A stretch of 64,000 bases of DNA from Undaria pinnatifida. Taxonomy: Eukaryota > Sar > Phaeophyceae > Laminariales > Alariaceae. Position 1 is the stretch's first letter. The number at the start of each line of letters is the position of its first letter. The notes beneath the pieces are model-generated. The model saw nothing but the letters and a program-made list of their open reading frames with translations, made no database searches and was not told the DNA's origin. This document shows, piece by piece, positions 1-12,500 of the stretch. The position numbers and the translations under genes were made by a program. The DNA is taken from the NCBI GenBank assembly GCA_012845835.1, contig JABAKD010000019.1, positions 3,247,032 to 3,311,031 of the forward strand, in the 5' to 3' direction.

Positions 1-97
1 GGCGCAGGTATGTACACACGCGTACAAATGATAGGACCCCTCCCAACAAAATCTCACCCATTTAGTATATTACAAGTACCAACGACGCAGCTTGGAA

Positions 98-170
98 AGA
101 TGAGTATTGCCCTGAAACTCGTCGAACTCACGGCTGACGTTCTTGCAGTTTTTTTTACAAAATGTTAAAT
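98..170 (+). repeat. IDPKFVELTADVLE-type short repeat, copy 1
   Basis: The phrase aaagatgagtattg...gtcgaactcacggctgacg recurs at about 792-860, 1928-2005, 44893-44955 and, diverged, 56036-56115. In the 1928 copy it reads MSIDPKFVELTADSLKYF, then stops soon after. In the 44893 copy the ATG is lost but the frame continues as IDPKFVELTADVLEIF. Origin unknown; probably the end of a mobile element. Confidence 0.7.
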
Positions 171-279
171 ACCAACACCAAACATTAGACTATTGTGTAG
201 AAGAACAAAATATACTAAATACTGTGCACGTAAAAAAAATTAAAAAACACACCAATAATAGGTATTAGTGGAGTATTAG

Positions 280-720
280 TCCGTTCGACCACTTGCAAAA
301 GGTTAACCTATAGCTTACCCTAACTAAGCCTTATAACACTCTCCCCCCTGAAATGGCGGGATAGCAGGTCGGCCGGATATACGGGCGGACCTTTCAATAT
401 ACAAGCCGTTTCATTTCCTGGGGATACCCCAGGGAGAGTACTTTTCAAGTTCGACATTGGAAAATCTGAAAAGTTTATTATTGTGGATGGTGGGGATCGA
501 ACCCACGACCCGACAAAACCATGGTCTGTCGACGACGCCATTTGTTTAGGACTTAAGAGGGGTACTAGTCCGTTCGACCACTTGCACAAGGTTAACCGAT
601 AGCTTATCCAAACTAAGCCTTATAACACTCTCCCCCCCTGAAACGGCGGGATATGGCGGACCTCTGTCAATTATCCAAGCCGTTTCATTTCCTGGGGATA
701 CCAGGGAGAGTATTTTTCAC
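280..720 (-). repeat. Tandem tRNA-derived SINE-like units
   Basis: On the minus strand an A-box-like tggtcgaacgga (569-580) and a B-box gggttcgatccc (492-503) sit at tRNA spacing. The cttaag segment and D-arm resemble tRNA-Leu, but the acceptor and anticodon stems do not pair well. The body following it (about 292-440) is repeated at 581-720, and a second A-box head lies at 280-291, so truncated units are arranged head to tail. Confidence 0.65.
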
Positions 721-1129
721 CCTCCCATTAAGTGAAAACACTCACCCACATACATAGTATACTACAAGTACCAACAACGCAGCGCGCTTGCAAAGATGAG
801 TATCGACCCTCAAGTCGTCCAACTCACAGCTGACGTCCTTAAGAATGCTCTTATAGAGGTCAAGTCTATATTATTAATAGCAAAAACAAGAACGACATCA
901 TTCCGACCATTCATTCTTGGGTTATCGCCTTCACAACTGGAATCCCTTTTTGGGATCAAATTTACTCGAAGTTAGTGTAGGGAGGTATATTGGGTATCTA
1001 AAGACCAAGGCCATGGCAGGGGGGGGGGACTGAGGACGGCCATTTAACGCCTTCACTACTAGTGGAAACCCTTTTTAGGAACACATTTACTTGAAGTTAG
1101 TGTAGGGAGGGATTTGGGGGCTCTCTCTA

Positions 1130-1650
1130 AAGGGGTTGAAGAGCCCCGCATGATTCACCTCAAGAAGAAATTTGCCATAAGAAAGGGCTGCCTCCACCGT
1201 CGTAGCACCCTTCCGAACGCGGGAGATAAACTGATTTTGAGTAAACTGAAAATGCAAAACCGAAGAGAAAGTCCGTGGCCCAGGTATACATAAAACATTG
1301 TTGTCAAAACAAGAAGGCCATTCCGAAGAATATAGACTTTTAAGGAGCTCCATCGTTCAGCGAAAATAAATTAGCTAGGAGAAAGTGCGGCCTCCATCGT
1401 CCTAGCACTCTTCTTCTGAATGCGGTGGCAGATTATAAGCTGATTTTTTTGAGTAAACTGAAAATAAATGCTAAGAAACCGATGAACAAGCCCATGGCCT
1501 CTAGGTATACAAAAAAATATTATTGGTTGCCAAAACAAGAATGACCTTACTCCGACGATTCTTGGGTTAAAAAGCCTCATCATTCAGAACCGAAAAAAAA
1601 AAAGCGAAAAAAGTGCTAGGCCTGTATTGTACCACGCGTCCGAATGATGA
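1130..1650 (+). mobile_element. Degenerate MITE family 1 fragments
   Basis: Two successive fragments contain the family's internal phrases (gagtaaactgaaa, gatgaacaagcccatggcct, aggtatac, gttaa...gcctcatcattcaga) and end in diverged gtagcac/cctagcac. Neither has intact inverted ends. Confidence 0.65.
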
Positions 1651-1927
1651 GGCTTTCTAATTTAAAATTTCCTAAAAATAGGGAACTTATTAGAGGGCGC
1701 TGAAGCTGGAGCGTACGACCAACGCCACCGAGGACCAACACAACAACGCGCACCACAAGTTTACGAGAGTTACAAAATCTTCTCGTATGCTGTGTGTTTT
1801 CCTCGTACATGCATTCAATGGGGGCTTGAAGGGTTTGCGTCATACCGTGAAAGCACGGGCTCGAGCGAGATACAGGCGGGGGTGCAAAGACAGGCGCTAC
1901 CTACACGACGCCACAAACAACAATAAG

Positions 1928-2005
1928 AAGATGAGTATTGACCCGAAATTCGTCGAACTCACGGCTGACTCCTTGAAATATTTTGTTAAAAATATATTAG
2001 ACTAG
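1928..2005 (+). repeat. IDPKFVELTADVLE-type repeat, copy with ATG
   Basis: This copy keeps an ATG and 24 codons before a stop (MSIDPKFVELTADSLKYFVK). It is the only copy in the window with both a start and the full motif, but it is far too short to call a gene without transcript support. Confidence 0.65.
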
Positions 2006-3341
2006 TCTAGTCTAGTGTCTTGGAGAATTGACTCTATTTTTTCGTCCAACCTTGGTCCAACTAAAATACCTGGCACATCACCCGAATCGTTTTTTTTGCC
2101 TGCAGCTTCATGAGAGTTAGTAATTAGCCGAATCATGGTCAGCATAGTATTTCCCTATTGTTCTACCAAGTGCGGCGGACTTGTATGCGAGTCGTGCGTC
2201 GTCGTCGTGTGTACAGGGTGTAGGTATTACGCCGCAAATGTATTATGCGTGTCGTGCGTACAGCATGTATGTAGGTATTACCCCGCACGTATATGTTCAG
2301 GGTGAACGATGGTTGACCCACTATGCCTGAGCGCCCCATCAAGAAGTGAAGGGTGACGGCCGGCGGGGTGGAAGGTGAACATTGGCTCACAACAGGAAGT
2401 AATATAAACTATGGTACCTCCAGTTATCTTGCGTCGTATCTTGCATCTTCGTACACTCGTATTATATCTTATCTTCATTGTATCTCCGTAATCCCGCCGC
2501 ATCTTCGTATCTTTGATCATCCCGCCGCATCTGAAACGGAAAAAAAAATCCGAAGAGCCCAAGAGACCTGTCATGCGTCGCTGCTGGTCCCCCACCACTA
2601 CGGGTGCATACCCACCTCACCCTGCACGCTACAAGACCAAATGCGCGATAAGGGCTTCCCGCACGCCAGCGTCGATCACGTGAGTGTCCGAATGCAGGCT
2701 TTCTAGTAGGAATGGGGTCTCAAGTTACGGTTATACTATTAGTCTAATATTAATAGTAGCCATACCATTGTCCGACAGGACGCTCCTAGCGTCGCATGAG
2801 GGGTCTCTACAAAACAAATGTATGCGCGCTTTGCTCTTCAAAGGCAGACACAGGTCAATGCTCGTCCTCCGTTGGAAGTAATACGCGCGGATGAACACGG
2901 CGCTCACAGCCACGTCGTGCTGGTGTGAAAATGCCACGTGTCGGACGAATCACAGCGTAGTGCTCGCTTTCGGAAAGGACAACGCATTGTTGTAGGGAAT
3001 GGTTACCTACTACTGGTGTGTATCATATTCCGGTATGGAGCTCGAGAGCTACGATACGTGGTATATAGGGGAGCTCTCGCCAGCCGTCAGAGCGCTCCTC
3101 CTGGCGATCTACAATGAATTTTGAAAGCATGCCCCTTATTGCGAGCAGCGCCCCGTAGCATTGCAAACGACAAGTCAGCTCGATGGCAACTGCTGCGCAA
3201 GTCTTTGCGCGTGTAGGAGTGTGCGACAGCAAAGTCGAGAACACACACTGGTACCTCGGGTAGGTATATTTCTCGGCGTTATTTTACCCTTGCGAAGGCC
3301 CAGGCACTAACAATCGCTTAACCTCAACACGATCGCACAGA

Positions 3342-3515
3342 ATGACAGCTACCAGCGCATGGCGATTCGTGATCACGGTATTATACGTTTTGGTGGCGAG
3401 GACAACGAGTCGAGAGGAAAGCACAGCAGTGCGGAGAAAATTACAGGAGCAGAAGCCGCCCTTCCGATCAACAGTGGTAGCAACACAAGGAGTCGCGTCG
3501 GAAGGAACCACCGAG
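3342..3515 (+). CDS. Gene 1 candidate first exon: signal peptide
   Basis: An ATG opens 58 codons that begin with MTATSAWR, followed by a hydrophobic stretch FVITVLYVLVA and small residues that could be a signal-peptidase site; the rest is polar and basic. The frame stops at a good donor (ccgag/gtactg) in phase 0. The mucin exon has phase-0 acceptors at 6746, 6776 and 6806, so the junction is in frame. An extracellular mucin/propeller protein needs a secretion signal, and the ATG at 6515 does not provide one. The link across a 3.2 kb intron is inference; the exon could be chance or belong elsewhere. Confidence 0.45.
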
Positions 3516-6500
3516 GTACTGTTGTGTCGTGGCCGACGTGTACTCTCGCATGCTGTTGCTGCTCGATAGGGAGGCCTGGCCCCCTTGTGCAACGCGTGTT
3601 GCACCCTTGCCCTCGTGTTTTGACTGGGTTGTTGGTGGTACAGTATAGAGATTGTAGAACACGCACCTACAGTATGTAGTTCTGTACTTCGGCGTATCCC
3701 GTGTATTCACGACAAAACTCTCCTCTCGCGTTTTAACGCCTGAGCCAATGCCTATGTATGGAGCTTATCTAACCTATACATTTGGCTTACTTACTGCCTC
3801 AGAAGGCCGTGGGTGGAGGGCAAGGTGATATGCGACAAGAAACAGCTGTTGTGTAGACTAGAGCATAAATAAACTATGGCACGTTGTGATTTGCACATCG
3901 TGAGAGTGAACCCATACCTCAGGTATGTTGTCCAACATCTTATTGACGTCCACGTATGCATCCAGTACTCGTAGCTCTCCATCGGAGGTACTATGCGACG
4001 CCTTGGGCACGCGTTAGCCGTATCTATCTGCCGAACGCCAAAGATGCTCGCGCAGCTGAACCCAGGGGCTCTAATGTGCACTATCAAGCCTGTTTTGATT
4101 TGTACACACGTGCGATGGCTTTCCGGGAAGTCGGCCGTGGTTTGGTCCTTCGTTTTCGGCGTACTACACTGTATATACCAGGTACTCGTTTCGCCTGTCC
4201 AACAACTTCTACCACGTAAATACGCGTGCTAACATATATATATATATATTTCACCTGGTCATTATTGATTCGACATAAAGGGCGTCACGGTATTCCACAA
4301 CAACGCAGCGTGGGTGGGGCTGCATAAGTAGTAGTAGTGTTTCGTATCGTATCGGATGGTTCCATAAGTTGGTATTCATATCGGCAATCATATCGGAAAA
4401 TAAAGTGTCTCGTGTACCGATAAACATCCGACAACCCCGATTATCAATTACCCATGTATGTACCGATAAGTTACCGCATGTTGGACAGAGGGGGGAAGCT
4501 GGGGCACGGCTGTGCTGCTGCCATTTTAGCTAGCCACGCCCCCCACGCCAACCCATCACGGAACACAGATCACGTACGGCCCACAGCATAGCAGCACAAC
4601 GGGATGCGGGCACGCACCATTCTAATCTACTGTAATAATATCATCAAACTCCTCGCCCGAGGGCAACGCCCCGGGTTGCTATTTTATAATTTTGACGGCT
4701 ACGAGCATAATGCCGGGTAAACGCCCTCTATTTCATCGAAAATGGGAATACGCCCCGGCCATATCATAAACGCCCTCTCTATCAAATTATTGCGGTGAAC
4801 GCTCCGGGGCGTATAGTTGTTAACATGCGAGTGAGGGGGAAATTAAGCTGTTTATGAAGCATGCACAACGGGGTGCTCTACATGGTAGTGTGAATTATGA
4901 CAGCAACAACAAAACAGCTTTGTTAGGCACTATCAGCCGAGGACACAAAACCAAATGAAATGCATCAAACAGGTTTTGCTTTAAAAAAGCAACCGCTCCC
5001 ACAGCTACTCAAATCAGTCCATGTACCGGCAATACTCGTGCGTGCTATATCATGCACCTATATAGACTATAGGTATTGTGGGGTTCAGCTTTTTTATATT
5101 TTTTTGTGTCACGACGGGGGGCGAAAAAGGCCAGAGACCTATTGATAGTTGCATAGTACGCCCCAGCCATAGGATCGAAAAACGCCTCGGGGTGCTTTTT
5201 CAAACTTGCACAATTGCAACGCTCCGGGGGGCGTTTGATGAGGTGTCTATTATTATTGTGGTAAGTTGATGGGTTGGTTTGCCTAGCGTTATGATGCTCG
5301 TCACTTTCAACGCTGCTAGTTGATGAAAATGTTTATTATACGTGAGCTGTGATGAGCTCGATAAGCATTGGGTCGATTCTCATCTTCTTTGCAAGCTTGC
5401 TGCGTGATTATTGTATGTTTTCCAACGCAACATAGATAGCCTTGGACATAGCAAACGCCGTGTTTTCATATGCTACCCTGCTCATCATGTATACCTGTCT
5501 GCATCTTTGATCGCACACGTACGAGGTAACCAGTTTTTTTGTTTGCATGGCCTCTGGGGCACATTAACTTGCCCCCGCAGCGGTCATCATGATCTAGTAC
5601 TGCTGCTGCTGTGTACTCGGGGGGCGCCACCGTAAGAGCCTATTATTGCTCTATGCCCGGCTGCGACAGAACTTGTGGTTGTTACAGCAGTGTTGCAGTG
5701 CCACGATACTATGTATTTCCGCCTCGCTTACCGTCGTATCGTTTATCGTTTCGGTATCGTTTTTTTTTGCGACCCGATCTAATCTGATGAATATCAGATT
5801 ATTCTGCGGTTATCGATTTTTTTTTCCTCACAGGATTGGAATCGATTATCCTTCCGATATGCAACACTCGTGCATAATAGCATACGTGCCACGGAGTGCC
5901 CAATGCTTTAACGATTTAATTTTTGATTGTTATTGGACGTGCAAGCTCGTAAGGTGTAGCTTGCGATTCCCAACCGCACAAACGCCACAGAGCCTTGAAC
6001 CGACAGCTGAGTATCCAAAGCACGTCACGCTTTTACCTGCATCTCCAGGTGGAAGCTGGTCGTCGAAATTTGAAAAGCCAAGGGTCAGCAGGTTCATCAC
6101 CAAAAATATTGTCAGGTGAAGAACTGGCTTTGCCTCGAATGAGAACCACGTTGTTGAGTTGTTAGAAAGGGCATCAATAACAAAGGAACTAATGCTACTT
6201 CGCTTTGACGGTATTTTGTATTATGCGAAAACGTTCGTCCAAACACGCTTACTATGAACACAAATATTACGACACGATGTGCCCTTTGGGATATTTTTGG
6301 ATCTGAGCCGTCGCGCCAATACGACGGTGTGCTGCAGATGCATGTTTCGAAAGTCTAATCGAGCGTTTGGTTTAGGTTTCGTGGCGGGCACTGGATGTTT
6401 CAGTGGGTTTAAACTATGCTAAATTAACCTAACCACACGACGATTTGTCTCGATGAAAAGCGAGCCGACTTTTCTGGCATCTTAAGATGGACATGACTTG

Positions 6501-9500
6501 ACGAACGGAATCGCATGCAACCCTTCGATATGTCCCCCTACTCACTGCAAGTCGACCATTGTGCGATACGTTCACGATATTCACGATACTTGCCAGATGA
6601 CGCTGGCACCCTGGGCAACAAGAGACTACCCACAGTCTCTCCGAAGACGCTATCCTACCATGATTTAGGGTCACCTGTATCAGCAGACAGTAGTGGTGAA
6701 CTGGATTCCCAAGGTCGCAGTCGCGCACACGCCAGTCTGTTGCAGTTCGTCGCCGGCGGCCGCCGAGCGGCGCAGGCCGATTCTGTCACAAGATGCAACA
6801 GTCAGGCATTAACCGACAAGTCAAGCCCGACTGTTCCTCAAACCCGTGCCTTGGCGACTTCAGAGGGGAGCACGACGAGCGGGGGGCGCCAAGGCGAGGA
6901 GGACGAGTCAGCCGTGCTGGGCTCGCTGCGGCTTCCACTTCACACGGCGATGCTCGGCTTTTTCACCGAAAAAGAAAACCGTGAGGAGCCCAACATCGGT
7001 CCCGCACCCTCACCTGTGTCCGTTCCCATCCAAGGTAAATTCCCCAGCGATAATGCGTTGTGGCATACAGCAGCGCCAGGCGCATACTCGCCGGCGGTCG
7101 ATACTGTTTACGGTAGTCACGTCGAAGCTTCGTTGGCACCTTCATCGGCACCGACTGTGACTGCGACCACGTCACGGTCAACAGGTAGCAGCCCCTCCAG
7201 AGGGGCTCCAGAATCTCGGTATCCGTGGGGCGAGCTTGAAACAGTGACCCCCACGGCAGACGTTTCCGGCGGACGTACGGCAAGCCCTGCTGTGAGCTCT
7301 CCCAGATCGCCATCGTCAGGCGCATCGAGATCACCAACTGCGCCCCAGGCCACGACGATTGGGGAAGTGAGTATACCGACGAGCTTTCCGACGGGATGGG
7401 TTCCAGGAGGGGGGATTTTTACCACGCCGGCTCCCTCAGCAGAAATTTCAGGAAGTCCAACGACAGCGGCGACTGCGCCATCCACAGAAAGCCCGACAAG
7501 CACTCCGTCGGGAAGCTCAACGTCGACGCCAACGGGTTCATCGACGGAACGTCAAACAAGCAACCCAACTGAAACCGTCGATGACTTGGAATTTTTCACC
7601 CCGACTCCGAATCGTCTTCCGATTATTGACATTTCAAGCGGTCACACTTCAAGTCTGATGGAGTCTCGCGCGCCGTTTCAGACAGAACCTGCAACAAACG
7701 GCCCCTCGGTGGGTGCACGAGGGGGAGAAACTGGGTGGCTGGTATCCACGGCCATGCCTTCGGGCAGATATTCATCGGGTGCAACGCCAATACCGACGAC
7801 GTTTGAATCGGAAAATCCAGCTAGCAGCTCGGTCCAGGGAACGAGGAGCATAGGGTTATCCGTTGCGCCAACGTCGACCCCGTCTACCGCGAACGAAAGT
7901 GAGGCGCGAGACGAAGGATCTCGGGGGGGGGTGTCCTCGTCCGCCCCCACGGTGATTCCATCTGGTGTGGGTGAAATCTCTAAGGGAGTCACACCGCGCC
8001 CAGCCACTTCCGTCCAGGGCCCAGTCCCGGCGGCATCACCAACTAGCCCGCCGATGAGGGAAATGTCGAACGTAGGTCTGTCACTTGAACCCACTCCTAC
8101 CCCGTCCCTTCGGAACGCTGGCGGCAAAGAAGACGCACCACGCCGGACAACCGCTCCGATCTCACCTAGAGCGGTCGTACCACCAACTCGCGGCCCGGCT
8201 GACGGATCTCGGGGAGGCGCGTTCCCGGCCGCACCCACGGAGACTCCTTTTCATGTAGGTGAACCTGACAAGAAAGAAACGCCAAACCCAACTGCCATCG
8301 TCCAGGGTCCAGTTCCGACGGCAAAACCAGTGACGGGGGAAACGTCGGGCGCAGCGCAGTCACTCACACCCACTCCGACTCCATCTCCTCTGGGTATTGG
8401 CGTTGGGGAGGACTTACGGAAGCCGATCAAAGCTCCAACCTCACATGAGATGGTGGTTCCGCCGACTCGCGGTCCCCTCGAAGGATTCCTAAAAGAAACG
8501 CCATCATCCGCACCCAAGATGACCCCGCCTCATGAGGATAAACCTGACAAGAAAATCACGCCTAGCCCAACCATCGCCATCGAGGGCCCATATCCATCGG
8601 AATCACCAAATACCAAACCGTGGGAAGGGACTTCTGGCGGGGCATCGTCGCTCGAACCCACGCTGGCTCCATCTAAGCGGGGCGTGACTGACAAGGAGGG
8701 CTCGTCAAACCCGACAGTCACTCCGGTCCCGACTCAGGTAATACTCACGCCGACGGCTGGTCCTGTTGTGAGGACTCGTGACGGCCCCTTGCCGCCCACA
8801 CCTGGTTCGAACACTAAGGAAGCCACTGCAGGCCCGACAGCTGTTCCGACTACAACTCGGACGGCAGCAACAAGTGTCAGTCCAGCTGCAGGGCCAGACG
8901 AAGGCATGTTTCGCTCGATGGCACCCACATCAAGCCCGTCGAACAAGAATGAACTTGATGAACAAGATTCACAAATCCCAAACACTGCGCCAGATGCGAC
9001 CGGAACTGGGACCCCGACCAGCAAGCCAACGGGATCGAATCAAGATGAGGTGGGTATTGCAGGGCCGACACCCCCTCCATTTTTGGGGGACACTACTGGC
9101 AAGGGCCAAACGCTAAGACCGACAGTCGCACCGGCCTTCGCTCAAGCGACCGCGACGCCGACGAGTGGTCCGACGGGACAGGCCGTTGGTGGTACAACCT
9201 CGCCCGCACCTATATGGGTTCCACTTGCTAAGGATGAATCTGGTAACAAGGACACATCGAAGCCGACTGCCACTCCTGTTCGAGATCCGACGGCGTCACC
9301 AACTAGCACGCCAACGGGGGCAATATCGGGCTTGGCGTTGCCACTCGAACCTACGCCGACTCCGTCTCTTCGGCACCCTGACGACGAAGAACACGCACCG
9401 ATCCAGGCAGTCGTTCCTTTCTCATCTGAACTGCCGACTCGGAGCCCGGTCGAACGTTCTCGGGGAAATGCGTTCTCGTCCGCACCCTCGGCGACCCCGT

Positions 9501-12500
9501 CTGGTGTGGGTGAAGCTATCAAGACATTGACAACAAGCCCAGTCGTCCCCGTTCCGGGCGCAGTTCCAACAGTGTCACCTAGTAGCAGACCGACGGAGGC
9601 TATCATGGGCGAGACATCATCTGTCGAACCCACGGTGGCTCCTTTCGAGCACGGTATGGCTAGCAAGGAGGGCTCCTCAAGCCCGACAGTCGCTCCAGTC
9701 TTGGTTCACACGACATACACACCGACCGTGGTCCCGATCGCGGGGACTCGTGGGGGCCCCTTTTCTCCCTCTTCTGACACCGACGGAACCGGGCCAACCG
9801 CAGGTCCGACATCCTTTTCGACGGCAACTCGAACGGTGCAACCGAGTGGCAGTCTAGCTGTGGGGCCAGATGGAGACGTTCCTCGTTCCACTGCACCCAC
9901 ACCAAGTCCATCATACAAGAGCGAAACTGAAGAGCGAGACTTACCGAGCCCAACCATCGCTCCAGGTGTGGCAGTGACGGAAACCCCGACCAGCACGCCG
10001 ACCGGATCGAGTCAAGATGAGGGGAGGGTTGTAGGACCGGCGCCACCCCCATCTCTCCCGGACACCACTGGCAAATGGAAAACACTCAGCCCGACCGTCG
10101 TGCTGGCCTCGACTCAAGCGACCATGACTCCGACGACAAGTCCGACGAGATACACTGTTGGCGGTACAGCCTCGGCCGCACCTATACGGGCTTCAGTGCC
10201 TGAGGACGAGATTGGCGAGAAGAACACCCCTAAGCCAACTGCTTTTTCTGTTCGACTTCCGACGGCGTCACCAACTAGCACGCCGACGGGAGGGGTATCA
10301 GACGTATCGATGTCATTCGCACCCACGCCCACAGCATCTCTTCAGAACGTTGACGGAGAGGAATATGCACCGAAACGTACATCCACTCCGATCTCACCTG
10401 GAACGGTGGTACCGTCGACTCGCAGCCCCGTAGGAGGATCCCGAGAAGGAACATTTTCGTTTTCACCCACAGCGACCCCGTCTGCCGCGGGTGAAACGGA
10501 CATGACAGTCAAGCCAAGCCCAACCTATGTTTTCCAGGACCAGATTCCAGCGGCATCACCAACTGGGGAAACGTCGGACGCCAATGCATCACTCGAACCA
10601 ACGGCGACTCCAACTCTCCGGGACATTGGCGAGGAGGAAGACGCATCGAACTACACAGCTACTCCGACATCGTTTGGAACGGTGATTCCGCCGTCTAGCA
10701 GCCCGGTCGAAGGTTCTCGAGGGGGCACATCTCCGTTCTCATCCACGGCAACCCCGTCTCGAATGGGTCAACCTGACATGAAAGTCACCGCAAGCCCTAC
10801 CGGTATCGTCCAGGGCCCGGTTCCAACAGCATCGCCTATGACAGGGAAGACGTCGGATGCAGGGCTGTCAATCGCACCCACACCGAGTCCATCTCTTCGG
10901 AACACTGACGGCGAGGAAGGTGCACCTAGCCGGACAACTACCCCGACCTTTCCCGGAACGGCGGTGCCGCCGACTCTCAATCCGGTCGAAGCATCTCGAG
11001 GAGGCATATTTTCGTCCGTACCCACGGCCACCCCGTCTCGTGCGGGTGTGACATTTTCGTCCGTACCCACGGACATCCCGTCTCGTGCGGGTGTGACCAA
11101 CATGAGAGTCACGCCAAGCCCAACCGTTGACTTCGAGGACCCACTTGCAACCGCGTCACCATCCAGTAAACCCGCGACCTGGACTCCGGGTGGGGCGTCA
11201 TCGTTTGAACCCACGCTGGCTCCTCTCGAGCGAGACATGCCTGGCGAGGACGACACACCGAGCCCGACAGGCGATCCGGTCTGGACTCAAGAGACAGTCG
11301 CACCAACGGGGGTTCCGATCGCGGGGACACGCAACGGCCTCTATTTACCCACATATAATGGCAACACAAGGGAGGAAACGAGGGATCCGACAGCCGTTCC
11401 GGTCGCAACTCCAACGTCACGACCGAGTGGCAGTTTAGCTTCGGGGCCACATGAAGGCGTGCTGCGTTCTGAGGCGCCCACATCGAGTCCGTCCGCTACG
11501 AGCGATCCCGATGAGCAAGACCTACCGAGTCCCAATGGCGCTCCAGACGTAGCCACCACGGGGATCCCAACCACCACAGCGACCGGATTTAGTGAAGATG
11601 ACGTGGGTGTCGTGGGGTCGGCGCCGCCCCCATCTATCGGGGACACTACTGGAAAGAGGCAAACCGTAAGCCCGACAGGCTCGCCGACCTCGAGTCAAGT
11701 GACAGTGACACCGACGAGTGGTCCGACAGGGATTGTCGATGGCAGTACAACCTCGCTCACACCTGTATGGGCACCACTTGCTAATGATGAGTCTGGTCAA
11801 AGGGCTACAACGAGGCCAACGGCCACCCCTGGTCGAGGTCCGACTGCGTCACCTGCTAGCACGCCGACGGGAGAGACGTCGCGCATAGCGTTGTCAATCG
11901 AGCCCACGCCGACTCCATACTACCGAGACACTGACAGCGAGGAAGCAGCACCGAGCCGGACAATCACCCTTACCTCGCCCGGACCGGTGGTGCGGCCGAA
12001 TCCCAGCCCGTTCGAAACATTGCCAGAGGTTGTTTTATCGTCCGAACCCACGGAAATCCCGTTTCGTGTCGATGAAACTGCCAAAAAAGTTACGCCGACC
12101 CCAACTGCCGCCGTCCAGGGCCAACTTCAGACATCTTCCCCAACGACCACACCGACGGGGAGAGCGTCGGGCGCAATGCTGTCACTGGAACCCACGCGGG
12201 CTCTATCCGCGCAGGGCGGGCCTGACGACGAGAATCCATCCAGCCCGACAGTCGCTCCAGCCTCGATTCAAGCGACTGTCACGCCGACAGGAGGCCCATC
12301 CGTGGAGACTCGTGAAGGTCAATTTTCACCCACTTCCAACACCAACAGAAAGGAGGTCACGGCAGGTCCGACAGCCCTTTCGACCGCGACTCCATCGGTG
12401 CAACCGAGCGGCAGTCCTACCGGAGGTATTTTCGATGGAGTAGTATCGTCCGCCCCTTCTTCAGCTCCTTCGGGATCCAATAATACTGACAGAGGCCTGG

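Noticed and set aside
488-597. tRNA-Leu gene
   Set aside because: A and B boxes are present but acceptor and anticodon stems pair poorly; better explained as a tRNA-derived repeat.
5646-6119. 157-codon Phe-rich open frame
   Set aside because: Hydrophobic residues come from T-rich DNA; no domain, no splice context, no repeat of the pattern elsewhere.
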